Assembly: GCF_017591425.1 (NCBI RefSeq)
Contig: NW_024466599.1
Span: 73,078,501 to 73,142,500 of the forward strand
DNA length: 64,000 nt
DNA from: Ochotona curzoniae
Lineage: Eukaryota; Chordata; Mammalia; Lagomorpha; Ochotonidae
Direction: 5' to 3'
Part shown: piece by piece, positions 11,285 through 20,336 of the stretch
Position numbering within the stretch: the stretch's first letter is position 1
Layout of the letters: each line of letters opens with the position of its first letter
Notes under the pieces: model-generated
What the model was told of the DNA's origin: nothing
Database searches by the model: none
Seen by the model: the letters and a program-made list of their open reading frames with translations, nothing else
Made by a program: the position numbers and the translations under genes

Positions 11285-11612
11285 TTGTTATTTTATTTTT
11301 ATTGGAAGTCAGATATACAGAGATGAGGAGAGACAGAGAGGAAGATCTACCATCCAATGATTCATTCCCAAATTAATTCCCAAAACAACGGCTGGGGTTG
11401 AGTCAATCTGGAGTCAAGAGCAGGAGTTTCTTCTGGGTCTCCCATGCAGATGCAAGATTCCAAGGCTTTGGGCCATCCTCGACTGCTTTCCCAGGCCACA
11501 AGCAGGGAACTGGTTGGAAACCGGGGCTGCTGGGATTAGACCCGGTGCCTATATAGAATCTTGGTGCATGCAAGGCGAGGCGTTAAGCTGCTAGGATATT
11601 GTGCTGGGCTCT
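11285..11612 (-). mobile_element. C-SINE, antisense
   Basis: From 'ttattttatttttattggaagtcagatatacagagatgagg' to 'aggatattgtgctgggctc'. A (GTT)n/(GTTTT)n run at about 11262-11287 precedes it and probably derives from the decayed A-tail. The middle has 'ccatcctcgactgctttcccaggccacaagcaggg'. Confidence 0.85.
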
Positions 11613-12659
11613 GTCAACTGTCAACTGAAAGTAAACTTTGTTGGGTCTGTAGCAAATTCTTAGTTTTGAACATAACATAAATGGTTAAATTCCAATTTTT
11701 TAAAGAGCTATTTATTTCACTTCCAATCTTATAGAAGCAAATAGTACTTATTTTTAATACTTGTTTAGTTAATAAAATGTTAGTCTCTTTTGGATATCTG
11801 TGAAATTAAAGGCCACTTGACATTTATCCTTTCCCATTCTAAATGACATTTACTAGAAGATAGACTCAGGAGATACATTCTCTAAAAATGGATGTTTCAT
11901 CAGAATTGGCAATAAATGAAGAAACCAGTCATTGTTCCCCATGTGTAATGTTTGAATCTGGAGTTATCCATGTGAGTCCTGAAGTTTGCAAGAATCTGGC
12001 ACAACATACAGGCAAATATTTCTGAATATCGGCAAAAAGATTTAGTGATAGTTATACTCATTTCAACTGTTTCATTAAATAATTGAATAACTGATAACTT
12101 AGTGAATCTTTATTTTTCCAGAATTGATACTACCTATTTTTCTTAGTCTTATTATGGAAAATAGTTTATTCTAATTAAGCACATTATTTGGTAGATTGGC
12201 ATTATCCATTTGTCCACAGTAAAGCATGACCTTACAGACAGTGTAATCCCAGGATTCTTGCAGTTATTTTCTGCCTTTTTTCTACAGTTACTGACTTCCG
12301 GATGTACATCATTCTGTTGCTGATGTTACATCCTGTTGAGCACATTTCCTGTGATAACATATCCTACCATTCAAAACAAACATGCGTAATCACAATTGAA
12401 TCAACCCATTGAGCTGATAATTTAATATTCACTTACCAACAAATGAATAAACTTGTAGTTTAGGTCTACCTTATAATTCTTGCAGCTTTAAGTTCATTAA
12501 GTCTTCATTTGTGGCTGTTGTGCTGGTAACACAGGAGAGCATAGAATGGTGTCTATTTCCACAGCACAGCGCGTAGATTCATCTCCTTCAATATTTTCTT
12601 GAATAGATAATTCCTTTGGAAACCATCAATTGTGACTATGGAAAAGAAAGTACTATGAA
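11613..12659. other. Unique non-coding sequence
   Basis: AT-rich, no SINE or LINE words, no supported exon. Confidence 0.45.
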
Positions 12660-12882
12660 CAGTGCTGGCTCAGAACATGACTAGAGCAGAGCCCATGTGA
12701 AGCAAGGAGCCTGGAGATTCTTTTCGGGTACCCTATTTTGGTTCAGTGCCCAAGGACTCGAGCTTTCCTCCTATGCTTTCCAGATCATTAGGAGGGAGGA
12801 GCCAGAGTAAAAACTGGCACCCATTTAGAATGCCAGAACCACAGGCAAAGGATTAACCTGTTACACCACCACACCAACTTCA
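12660..12882 (-). mobile_element. Old SINE fragment, antisense
   Basis: 'gcaaggagcctggagattctttt', 'gtgcccaaggactcgagctttcctcc' and 'ggattaacctgttacaccaccacacc' follow the middle-to-head order of an antisense lagomorph SINE. The A/T-rich tail is missing. Confidence 0.6.
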
Positions 12883-13255
12883 GAATCTAGAAATAATTTG
12901 ATACTTTTATAACCATATTTATAGTGAATAAATTTTCAGTAAGATAAACCTAGACTGATATCTCATGTTTCACAAAATATGCATTCTAGAATTTGTTTGA
13001 GGAGTTCTATTCAAGGATCCTCTAAGACGAAAAAAGAAATAAATTTGAGAATCATTTTCTAGAAACTTATTTTATGAGGGGGTAGTAAATTTGAGGGATA
13101 GTAAGCCTTAAGGAACAGAAAAACCTAAAAAATATAAATAAGACAAAATAATTAGACATATACTCATTAATAAAGTATAAATGCAAATGCTTTTTCCTTA
13201 TAGTTGTTCAAGTATTTTCAGTGCAGGTGTTTAATTGAGACTCCAATTAAGATGT

Positions 13256-13510
13256 GCACATCCATGGATTTGAGGGCCATCTGGGTGCGACATCTGTCAC
13301 CCCATTGATCACCGGGCCGATGATTTGGCTGAACAGGCAGGTGTCCACTTCTTCCCTCACTGCTCCTTGTGCATCCCTCTCGAAGCCGCGAGCTCAGTCA
13401 AAGAGGATGACCATGCCCACTAGAGGAGGACGGGTCTTCGGTCAAGGGTATATGAGTAGCTACACTCCCTTGCTGGAACCCCAAACAAGCTCTCAAGTTC
13501 GCACATCCCT
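13256..13510 (+). pseudogene. RN7SK (pseudogene): 7SK snRNA retropseudogene, 3'-truncated
   Basis: Positions 13266-13500 match the first ~235 nt of 7SK, the RNA that holds P-TEFb inactive with HEXIM and LARP7. Recognisable stretches are 'gcgacatctgtcaccccattgatc', 'tagaggaggac-ggtcttcggtcaagggtat' and 'caaacaagctctcaag'. About 95 nt of the 3' end, including the terminal hairpin and U-tail, is absent. Decay is plain: about 10 nt is deleted in the 'ctggctggctaggcgg' stretch; several CpGs became TpG/CpA ('gctcagtcaaagaggatgacc'); and the first GATC of the HEXIM-binding hairpin reads catc. There is no TATA-like element at the usual distance upstream and no A-tail. Near-identical 10-mers gcacatccat (13256-13265) and gcacatccct (13501-13510) flank it exactly, the mark of L1-mediated retroposition. 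An open frame crossing it is meaningless. Confidence 0.92.
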
Positions 13511-13524
13511 AGTCAGATTCCTGA

Positions 13525-13852
13525 GATTTATTTATTCATTTTTAAAAAATTTATTTAGTTTTGTTGCACAGGCAGATTTGACAGAGAAAAAGCTCTTTCA
13601 TTCATTGACTCACACCCCAAATGGCTGCAGTGGCCAGAGCTGAGTAATCCGAAGCCAGGATCCAGGAGCTTCGTTTGGGTCTCCCCCATGGGTGCGGGGT
13701 GTCAAGGGCTTGGGTCATCCTCGAGTGTTTTCCCAGGCCAGACGCAGGGACCTGCATGGGAAGTGGAGCAGCCAGGACATGAACCAGTGACTTTATGGGA
13801 TCCTGGTGGTTGCAAAGGAAGGAGTTAACCATTAGGTTATCTTACGCAGCCT
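13525..13852 (-). mobile_element. C-SINE, antisense, somewhat decayed
   Basis: From 'taaaaaatttatttagttttgttgcacaggcag' to 'ggttatcttacgcagcc'. Middle words 'atccgaagccaggatccaggagctt' and 'tcatcctcgagtgttttcccaggcca' are clear. It begins only about 25 bp after the 7SK copy. Confidence 0.8.
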
Positions 13853-13899
13853 GATTAGTGAGATTCAATACTCCAGTTTCATCCCTAAGATTAGCTTCT

Positions 13900-14150
13900 T
13901 GGAGGTGAAGACCCTTGGGGTATCAAGAAGTGATGACTCAAATGATAGAATGATTTGGTCCCTGCCATGTATATGGGAGAGCTGAATTAAGTCCCCAGCT
14001 TCCAGCTGTGACATTCCAACCACTATGGAATTTTGAGAAATGAATCAGTGAATGGGGTGCCTGTCTGTCTCTCTCTCCCTCTGTGTGTTTGTCTCACTCT
14101 TATCTCTTTCCACCTGTTTACCTATTAAACAAATAAGATGTTAAAAAATA
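13900..14150 (+). mobile_element. Ancient SINE, 3' part
   Basis: Sense-strand order 'gatgactcaaatgatagaatgatttggtccctgccatgtatatgggag', 'ccaaccactatggaattttgagaaatgaatcagtgaatgggg', a CT-rich block and a tail of 'aaacaaataagatgtta'. The head is missing or unrecognisable. Confidence 0.55.
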
Positions 14151-14167
14151 AAATAGATAAAATAATT

Positions 14168-14490
14168 TTTTAAGATTTATTTATTTTGATTGGAAAGGCA
14201 GATATACAGAGAGAAGCAGAGACAGAGAGGAATAACTTCCATCTGTTGATTCACTGCCCAAACAGCTGCAACAGCTGGAGCTGTATTGATCTGAAACCAG
14301 GAGCCTGGAACTTCTTCCGGGTGTCCCACACAGGTGCAGGCTCCAAGGCTGTGGGCCATGCTCTACTGCCTTCCCAAGTCACAACATGCTGGATGGGAAG
14401 TGGGGCCACTGGGATACAAACTGGTGCCTATATGGGATCCCAGCACGTGCAAGGCTGGGACTTAAGACACTAGGCTACCACTCCAGGCCC
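14168..14490 (-). mobile_element. C-SINE, antisense
   Basis: From 'ttttttaagatttatttattttgattggaaaggcagatatacagag' to 'ctaccactccaggccc'. Carries the older word 'acagctggagctgtattgatctgaaaccaggagcc'. A deletion removes part of 'caagcagggagctggatggg' (reads 'caacatgctggatggg'). Confidence 0.85.
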
Positions 14491-14978
14491 AATAACATAG
14501 TTTTATAGAAAAATTTCATACTGGGGCATGGGAGATATGCTTAAATATTTTTACAGATAGTATAAAAAAGGGTCAGTAGATCTCTCGTATCTTCATCCTC
14601 TTCAAAATCAGATGGAGTATCAAATAAGTTGCTTCCTTTCCCAATACTGACCAATATCACCATGTTCAGACTGTTGCCTGTTCCTCAGAGAGGTACTCCT
14701 GGATAGCCTTTGTCATCTGATGGACTTCACCTGCCTAATAGATGACGTATATTCATCATACAGATAAAGTTCCCACATTTTCCCATGTATTTATGTCCCC
14801 ATCATCCATGGAAGTCCCAAGCTCTTCATCCTTTCTGCACCTCAGGACACAACCTTCCGACCCTTCCTCTACTCTCACAGGTTGCGGAACTCCCACGCAT
14901 GCACACAAAGTCCAAATGCTTTTCTTCCGTTAATCTGCTTACGTCAACTCATATTTTGACCCAACCAAAAAGCACAGA
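14491..14978. other. Unique non-coding sequence
   Basis: No repeat family or exon recognised. Two overlapping open frames near 14742-14982 have no resemblance to known proteins. Confidence 0.45.
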
Positions 14979-15305
14979 ATGAGGCAGGCATTTGGCCCAG
15001 TAATTAAAGTGTCCACAGCTTGAGGCACTGCTGTGCAGCTGGTGAAGCTTCCACCTGCAACACCGGCATTACATATTGAAGCCAAGTTTCAGTCCTGGAT
15101 GTTCCTTGCTTGACGTAACTCACAAATAACATGCCTGAAAAGGGGACCTGCACTGACTCAAGTTCTAGGAACCCTGACAGCCATGGGTGGAGATCTGGGA
15201 TCCAGGCTTCTGGTTGGGGCAACATTTCCAACCATTATGACTATTTCGGGGACTGGATCAACAAATGAAAATTCGTTCTCTACCTTTCAAATAAATAAAC
15301 AACAC
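14979..15305 (+). mobile_element. Old SINE with a duplicated or nested head
   Basis: Two head-like segments occur in series: 'ggcaggcatttggcccagtaattaaagtgtcc' (14983) and 'aggcactgctgtgcagctggtgaagcttccacctgcaacaccggcattacatat' (15022). They are followed by a single body ending 'ctacctttcaaataaataaac'. Either one old SINE inserted near the start of another, or a partial duplication. Confidence 0.6.
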
Positions 15306-15319
15306 AAAAATTGACCCAT

Positions 15320-15560
15320 GTTTCATTTTATGCCACCTGCTCTGACTCCTGGCTTCAGTTTCCTAACAAGAATATTCTGAAAAGCAACAGTGATGGCAGA
15401 AGTCAGACCGCCTTCTTGTTATCCATGTCAGATACCCTGATTTTGTCAATGGCTCTTATTTGGGGCTGTAGCCTACCTTTGTCCCTTTTTTGGCAACTGT
15501 GGAGTTGGCCAACAGATGGGAATCTGTCTGGCTACATCTTTCTCTCAATGAGTCAACAAA
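15320..15560 (+). mobile_element. Degenerate SINE fragments
   Basis: 'ctgctctgactcctggcttcagtttcc' and 'gcaactgtggagttggccaacagatgggaatctgtctgg...tctttctctcaa' are in the order of the SINE middle and 3' end, separated by about 120 bp of other sequence. Low certainty. Confidence 0.4.
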
Positions 15561-15759
15561 AGTTTCAAAAAACAACAAGGTCAAAGAACTTGCAAGGATA
15601 TGGAGAAGCCGTTCCCTCTCCCCAGCAACATCAGATGGTCCTGAACAGTCTAGGACACTTGGTATGTGAGTTGTTGATTATGGAAACAAAGTTTTACAAG
15701 GTTTAATGCTCCAATTACAGAAAATTCATTTTATTCATTGCTTGTCTATTTTAGGTAGT

Positions 15760-16110
15760 TATTTTCAATTTTCAGATATGCAATACTGATATTTTAAAAC
15801 AATGTATACATTTTACCATAATTGATTTATTTGTAAATATATACCTAAAACATAGTAAAAATATATACACATGAACATATATTTGTATATAAATATTAAT
15901 ACATTCTTATATATTTATACATATAATATAGTCATACAAAATATGTATAATTATAATAAATATTATAAAGTTATTTAAAGTGTATATCATTTTATTCACT
16001 TATACATTATTTGCATTATATAAAAGTATATGTATGAATGTTATATGAAATTATAAATATCATATAAAATTATATAAAATATACATATATACATACAAAC
16101 ACACATGCTT
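15760..16110. repeat. AT-rich low-complexity tract
   Basis: Dominated by TATA/ATAT words with many near-repeats ('tatataaatattaata', 'catataaaattatataaaatata'). No fixed period. Confidence 0.8.
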
Positions 16111-16324
16111 GTTATCAGAACAATAGTGGATATGTTAAAAGCACATATTGTAGGATCATAATGAAAACCATAAAATGAGGAAATAAATGTGTATTACTAT
16201 GTAAGTTCTATAACTCATTGAACCCCACATTTCTAAATGCGTATACATCAAGTAATATGAAAAGCATACTTTTCATGACTACACATATATTAGGTTTCAC
16301 AAGTGAGATGGAATTTAGAAATTT

Positions 16325-16725
16325 AGCTTCACGTGTCTGACTTATGCCACACTCACTGATCTCCAATATGATCATTTTAATTCAAATTGCCAAATTTCAT
16401 TTCTTGTATGCTTAATATCGCATTATGTGTATGCATCCCATTTTCTTTACTTAACTAAGGCTGACTGCACACTTTGGCTTTTGTAAACATGGCAGTGTAG
16501 AGACCTCTTTCCTGTCCTAACTGCATTTATTTCAGGCATGTTCCCAGAGTTTGGGCAGCTGGTGAAACAGCAGATCTGCTGTTAGCATTTCAGGGATCTC
16601 TGTACTGTTTTCCAGAATGACTTTAGGAATTCGCATTCTCACCCATGTTGTACCAGAATTCCTTTCTCCGTATCCATGTCAGCACTTTTAAATGCTGATT
16701 GTTATTTTTAAAGGTTTGATAATAG
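16325..16725 (-). mobile_element. Old L1 3'-end fragment, antisense
   Basis: Plus-strand text 'cctgtcctaactgcatttatttcaggcatgttccc', 'tctgtactgttttccagaatgactttaggaattcgcattctcacccatgttgtaccagaattcc' and 'atccatgtcagcac' parallels the antisense L1 ORF2 end ('...ttccacaatggttgaactagtttacagtcccacc...ctccacatcctctccagcacc'). No reading frame survives. Confidence 0.6.
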
Positions 16726-18420
16726 CCATAACTTTAAAAAAGTAATGATTAACTCCTTGTCTTGGAGACTTAGAAAGAAAGAAAAAGGAAACTCAGAATG
16801 GAGGGGGGGATGCACATACATAATTACCAAAATGGTTACCAAAATATCTTAAGCAGGTACTTAGTGCTATAATTGGAGCCAAACCAAAATGCATTTTTTC
16901 CACAAAAACACTAATGTGCTTATATTTTCCAGCTATGTTCTCACCCTACTGAACACAAATTACCTTCAGCAAAGGAGAAATGCCATAAAGTTTCTATTCT
17001 AATGATACATTTAAAAACAATCCAGTAGTTACTTACTCATCCCATGATTTAACAACACACACTTTGCATGTTCACATCCAATCATATGAGTGCTTGAAAA
17101 TAAAAGCACATTGAAAACATTCTCCTAAGTTAAACATTTGAATACTTTCTACATGTTTACATTTTCAATGGGAGTAAAGTCATTGTGATTCTAATACTCT
17201 TTTAAAATAGAAACATCCTTGGGACCTTCATAAATTTCACGCAAAGTGAGATAGAGAAGCATTTAGAAACAACCTATTTGGAAACTATGAATCTTAGCAC
17301 ATAATTCCTGTGTCTACTTGCCTTCTTGGAGGATAAAGCTAACATTTCACCTCTGTGTGAACAACACTGTATTTGTCATACCTAACTAGAAACAGATAAA
17401 CATAGCAAAGCCTTTTTCTCCTTGACTTTATCCTGGCCCCATCATTGCAAAGAAAGAACAGCTTCTTCCTTCATTACATACTTGTAATGAAATCAGGTAT
17501 TGTCATAGAAGGGACAAGAATACAAAAATGTAATCCATTTTCAGTAAAAACTAGATTCTAGGTGACTATCAGGAAAATCATGTTATGTTTCTATTAACCT
17601 TTGAACAGACATTGTTCACTTGTGTGGCAAACCTGCATAAAACAGCGTCGGACTTTGGGGAACTGAACTGGGTTCTCCAGATTCTTCTTTTGAGTGATGT
17701 TTCTTCCTGAAGAAAGCTCGCTACTTACTTTAGTCCATCAAACGAATTCTGGTGGCCAATCAGCCCAAAGACTCCATTATAGCCACATTTAATTAATTTA
17801 TTTGTTTAGCAAGGGCAGATGACAAAATGATAGCATATTTAAAATTAGTGCAATTATATGTATAAAAAATGATCTAGTTCATTCTAAAGGATTATAACAG
17901 GCCTTACCTATTAGAATGTCATCATCGCTCAGAGAAGAGTTATTGCAATTAAAATATTTTAATTGCTCTAAATCAATCTTTTAAATGTGAGTTGACAAAA
18001 TTCACGAAATAATATTCAGGAATATGGTGACTTCTTGCAATAGTTATCACTCACCTACAATGCATAAGGGTAACAAGTTTGTGCACTTAAAACGCCATTA
18101 ATGAACAAACAGTTTTTTCCAATCATTGACACGTTCTCCGCTAATCCTGCAATGTGCAACATTCTATGAAGTCAGTTTATTGATAGGAATATAGTTTTGA
18201 ATTATTTTTAACTGTGATAGAGACATTGGGATCATTTGTTTGGTTTCAACAACTGTTGTAATCACAGCATGTAGGATCGCTGCATTTTGCCTTCCACATC
18301 AGGTGATCCAGCAGAGCAAGCAGAACCTGGTCCTTCACACCCCAGGGAAATCGGTAAAGAATTTGTACAACATGACCCTGCAGTTTAAGAATCTGTTAGC
18401 TAATTTTCTATGAAGACTGG
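16726..18420. other. Unique non-coding sequence
   Basis: About 1.7 kb without SINE or LINE words. A G-rich 'ggaggggggga' lies near 16801. No exon recognised. Confidence 0.45.
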
Positions 18421-18499
18421 CCTTTAATTCTCAGTCACAGCATCTGATAGTTTGTAAAGAAGGCCTAAGAAGGCCTTCTTCTTCCTATTTATTCTTCCT

Positions 18500-19300
18500 A
18501 TATCTGGAAGAATGGAGGAGAGAAGAGGAGAAGCCATCCCAACCTCACAACCATCCCAGTACCCAGAGATAGGGAACAGCCACCCCAGTATCAACCCAGG
18601 GTCCTGATGTGGCACATGAGCTGAGGGTTCTGCTCAGGTGGTTTGAATAATTCTGAGATGCTCTCGATCTCACCCATCCAAGGATGAGCTAACCCTTCCA
18701 ATGTCCATTGGATGATATAGCCCACCTTAGAGTTTCCATTTGACCAGATTTTTGCTGTCATCATTTGGCTGGGGTAGTTGTCCAATTCGTTCTGTTCTCC
18801 TTTTGCTATTCATACCAGATAAATGTGCTGCCACATCCTCCATGTGCATCAGGGCCCACTATCTAATGCTTAGTCTTTCTCACTGAGGAAGACCAATTCT
18901 TGCAGGTGAACGCAAGGGCTTGGGCCAGGTAAACCTGGATTATTCCAGAAACTCCTATTCTGGCAGCTCACAGACCCAATATCCACTGCACAAGCTGGCC
19001 CAAAGACCAAGACCAAGAGAACCAGGCCTTGCCAGACCCCCAAACCTGGGATCACAAACCCAGCACCCATTGGGCAGGCAGGCCTACGGATCCAGGTCAG
19101 GAGACCTGGGTTTCACAAACTCTCCCTCTGACCCCTGAGGCTCATGGACCCAGTATCCACTGTGCAGGTGGGCCCAAGAACTCAGGTCAGTAGACGTGGA
19201 CCCCACCACATCTCCCTCCAGCCCCTGAAGCTCATGGACCCAGCACCCACTGTGCAGCTAGGCCCAGGGGCTGCATCAGTTCATATCATCCACTGGTATA
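18500..19300 (-). mobile_element. Old retroposon copy A, antisense (L1 3' UTR-like)
   Basis: Positions about 18598-18790 align by eye with copy B at about 19870-20080: 'cagggtcctgatgtgg' / 'caggtcccagatgtgg'; 'gttctgctcaggtggttt' / 'gtcttgctcaagtggttt'; 'agagtttccatttgaccagatttttgctgtcatcat' / 'agagtctccatttgcccagtattttcattgccaaca'; 'tggctggggtagttg' / 'agctgaggtagttg'. Upstream in element orientation it carries an 84-90 bp tandem block. No tail or duplication is recognisable, so it is older than copy B. Confidence 0.55.
18960..19285. repeat. Tandem repeat, 84-90 bp period, about 3.5 copies
   Basis: Unit starts 'ctcacagacccaatatccactg' (18967), 'atcacaaacccagcacccattg' (19051), 'ctcatggacccagtatccactg' (19141) and 'ctcatggacccagcacccactg' (19231): spacings 84, 90 and 90 bp. 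Each unit continues with 'caggtgggccca' and 'ctcaggtcag' words. GC-rich compared with its surroundings. Confidence 0.85.
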
Positions 19301-19685
19301 TGTAAGAGCATTTCTTTTGCCATTCCCAGATTGAGTCAGCCCAGAAGTCAAGGAACGACCTGGCTCATTTCAGCACAAAAGTGATTAGTAATTGGTCACA
19401 TAAGTGTGGACATCTTCTGCAACATTAAGGTTCTTCAGCAGGGACTGGGTTCCCACTCTTCACCTCCACCAGCTCAGCAGAGAAGAGCTTCCATAGAACT
19501 ACGAGGTGACTACAAGGTGTCATAGAGTAGCTGCAATCTATCAATGTAGAAGGTAGATTTATTTTGAATTCATCAGATTGGAATTACTATCATGATTCTG
19601 GAAATCGCAATACACTTATTTCAAATAAAATCATACACTTCTATGGCAGTTAAATGACTGGCGCTGTACTGGATCATTAAGAACG
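19301..19685. other. Spacer between the two related retroposons
   Basis: Unassigned. 'catttcttttgccattcccagattgagtc' and following text may be further 5' sequence of copy A, but nothing identifies it. Confidence 0.35.
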
Positions 19686-20336
19686 TTAGAACATTGATAT
19701 TTTCTTTTTTTTAATTTATTTTTTTTTCAAAATCTTGACATAATTATGTTAAAAAAAAGTTCAAGTACTACAGGAAGATGGGCAAGATAGTTAGTTCCGT
19801 ATTGTTTCCTTAATATATCTGATGTAAAACGGGATTTTAAGGAAGAAGCCCCACCCAGTCTCCCACCCACACCAGGTCCCAGATGTGGGGCATGCTCCAA
19901 GGGTCTTGCTCAAGTGGTTTTGATAGTTCAACAGTTCTGAATTGCTGCCACTCTCACCACTCCAAGCACGATGAGGTCAGAGAATCCACTGATTGACATG
20001 GTCCATCATAGAGTCTCCATTTGCCCAGTATTTTCATTGCCAACATGTAGCTGAGGTAGTTGATTGATTTGTTCTGTCCTCTGTCTTTTCATGGTTAGGG
20101 TTTCTGAGTCCATAAGCTTAATTGGGGGGATCCCCAAAGAAACTTTGTCTGAGGTGTTCCCAGGCCAGATTCTTGTATGTGCTAGCAAGCATAGGGCCCA
20201 GCAGAGTCCATTGCCCCGATCAGCTGGTGGTTGCAATTGCTGAGTTGGTTCATGCCAAATGTGTGCCAGTAGGACACTTTCCATGACCTCTTCTGGGCTG
20301 TTTCCCTCCATGCTTCTTAGAACATTGATATTTTCT
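19686..20336 (-). mobile_element. Retroposon copy B with 20-bp target-site duplication
   Basis: A 611-bp antisense insert (19706-20316) begins with a T-rich tract, the antisense of an A-tail ('tttttttaatttatttttttttc'), and is flanked by the perfect 20-mer ttagaacattgatattttct (19686-19705 and 20317-20336). Tail plus duplication show target-primed insertion; variable 5' truncation would suit an L1 3' UTR. An open stretch of 122 codons on the minus strand has no known domain and does not reach the ends of the insert. The family is unassigned: lagomorph L1 3' UTR is my best guess, a non-autonomous retroposon the alternative. Confidence 0.75.

Noticed and set aside
13254..13643. 129-codon open frame on the plus strand
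   Set aside because: It lies across the 7SK retrocopy and the adjacent antisense SINE; its translation is RNA-gene and SINE sequence.
15311..15706. 131-codon open frame
   Set aside because: Composed partly of degenerate SINE text; no family resemblance.
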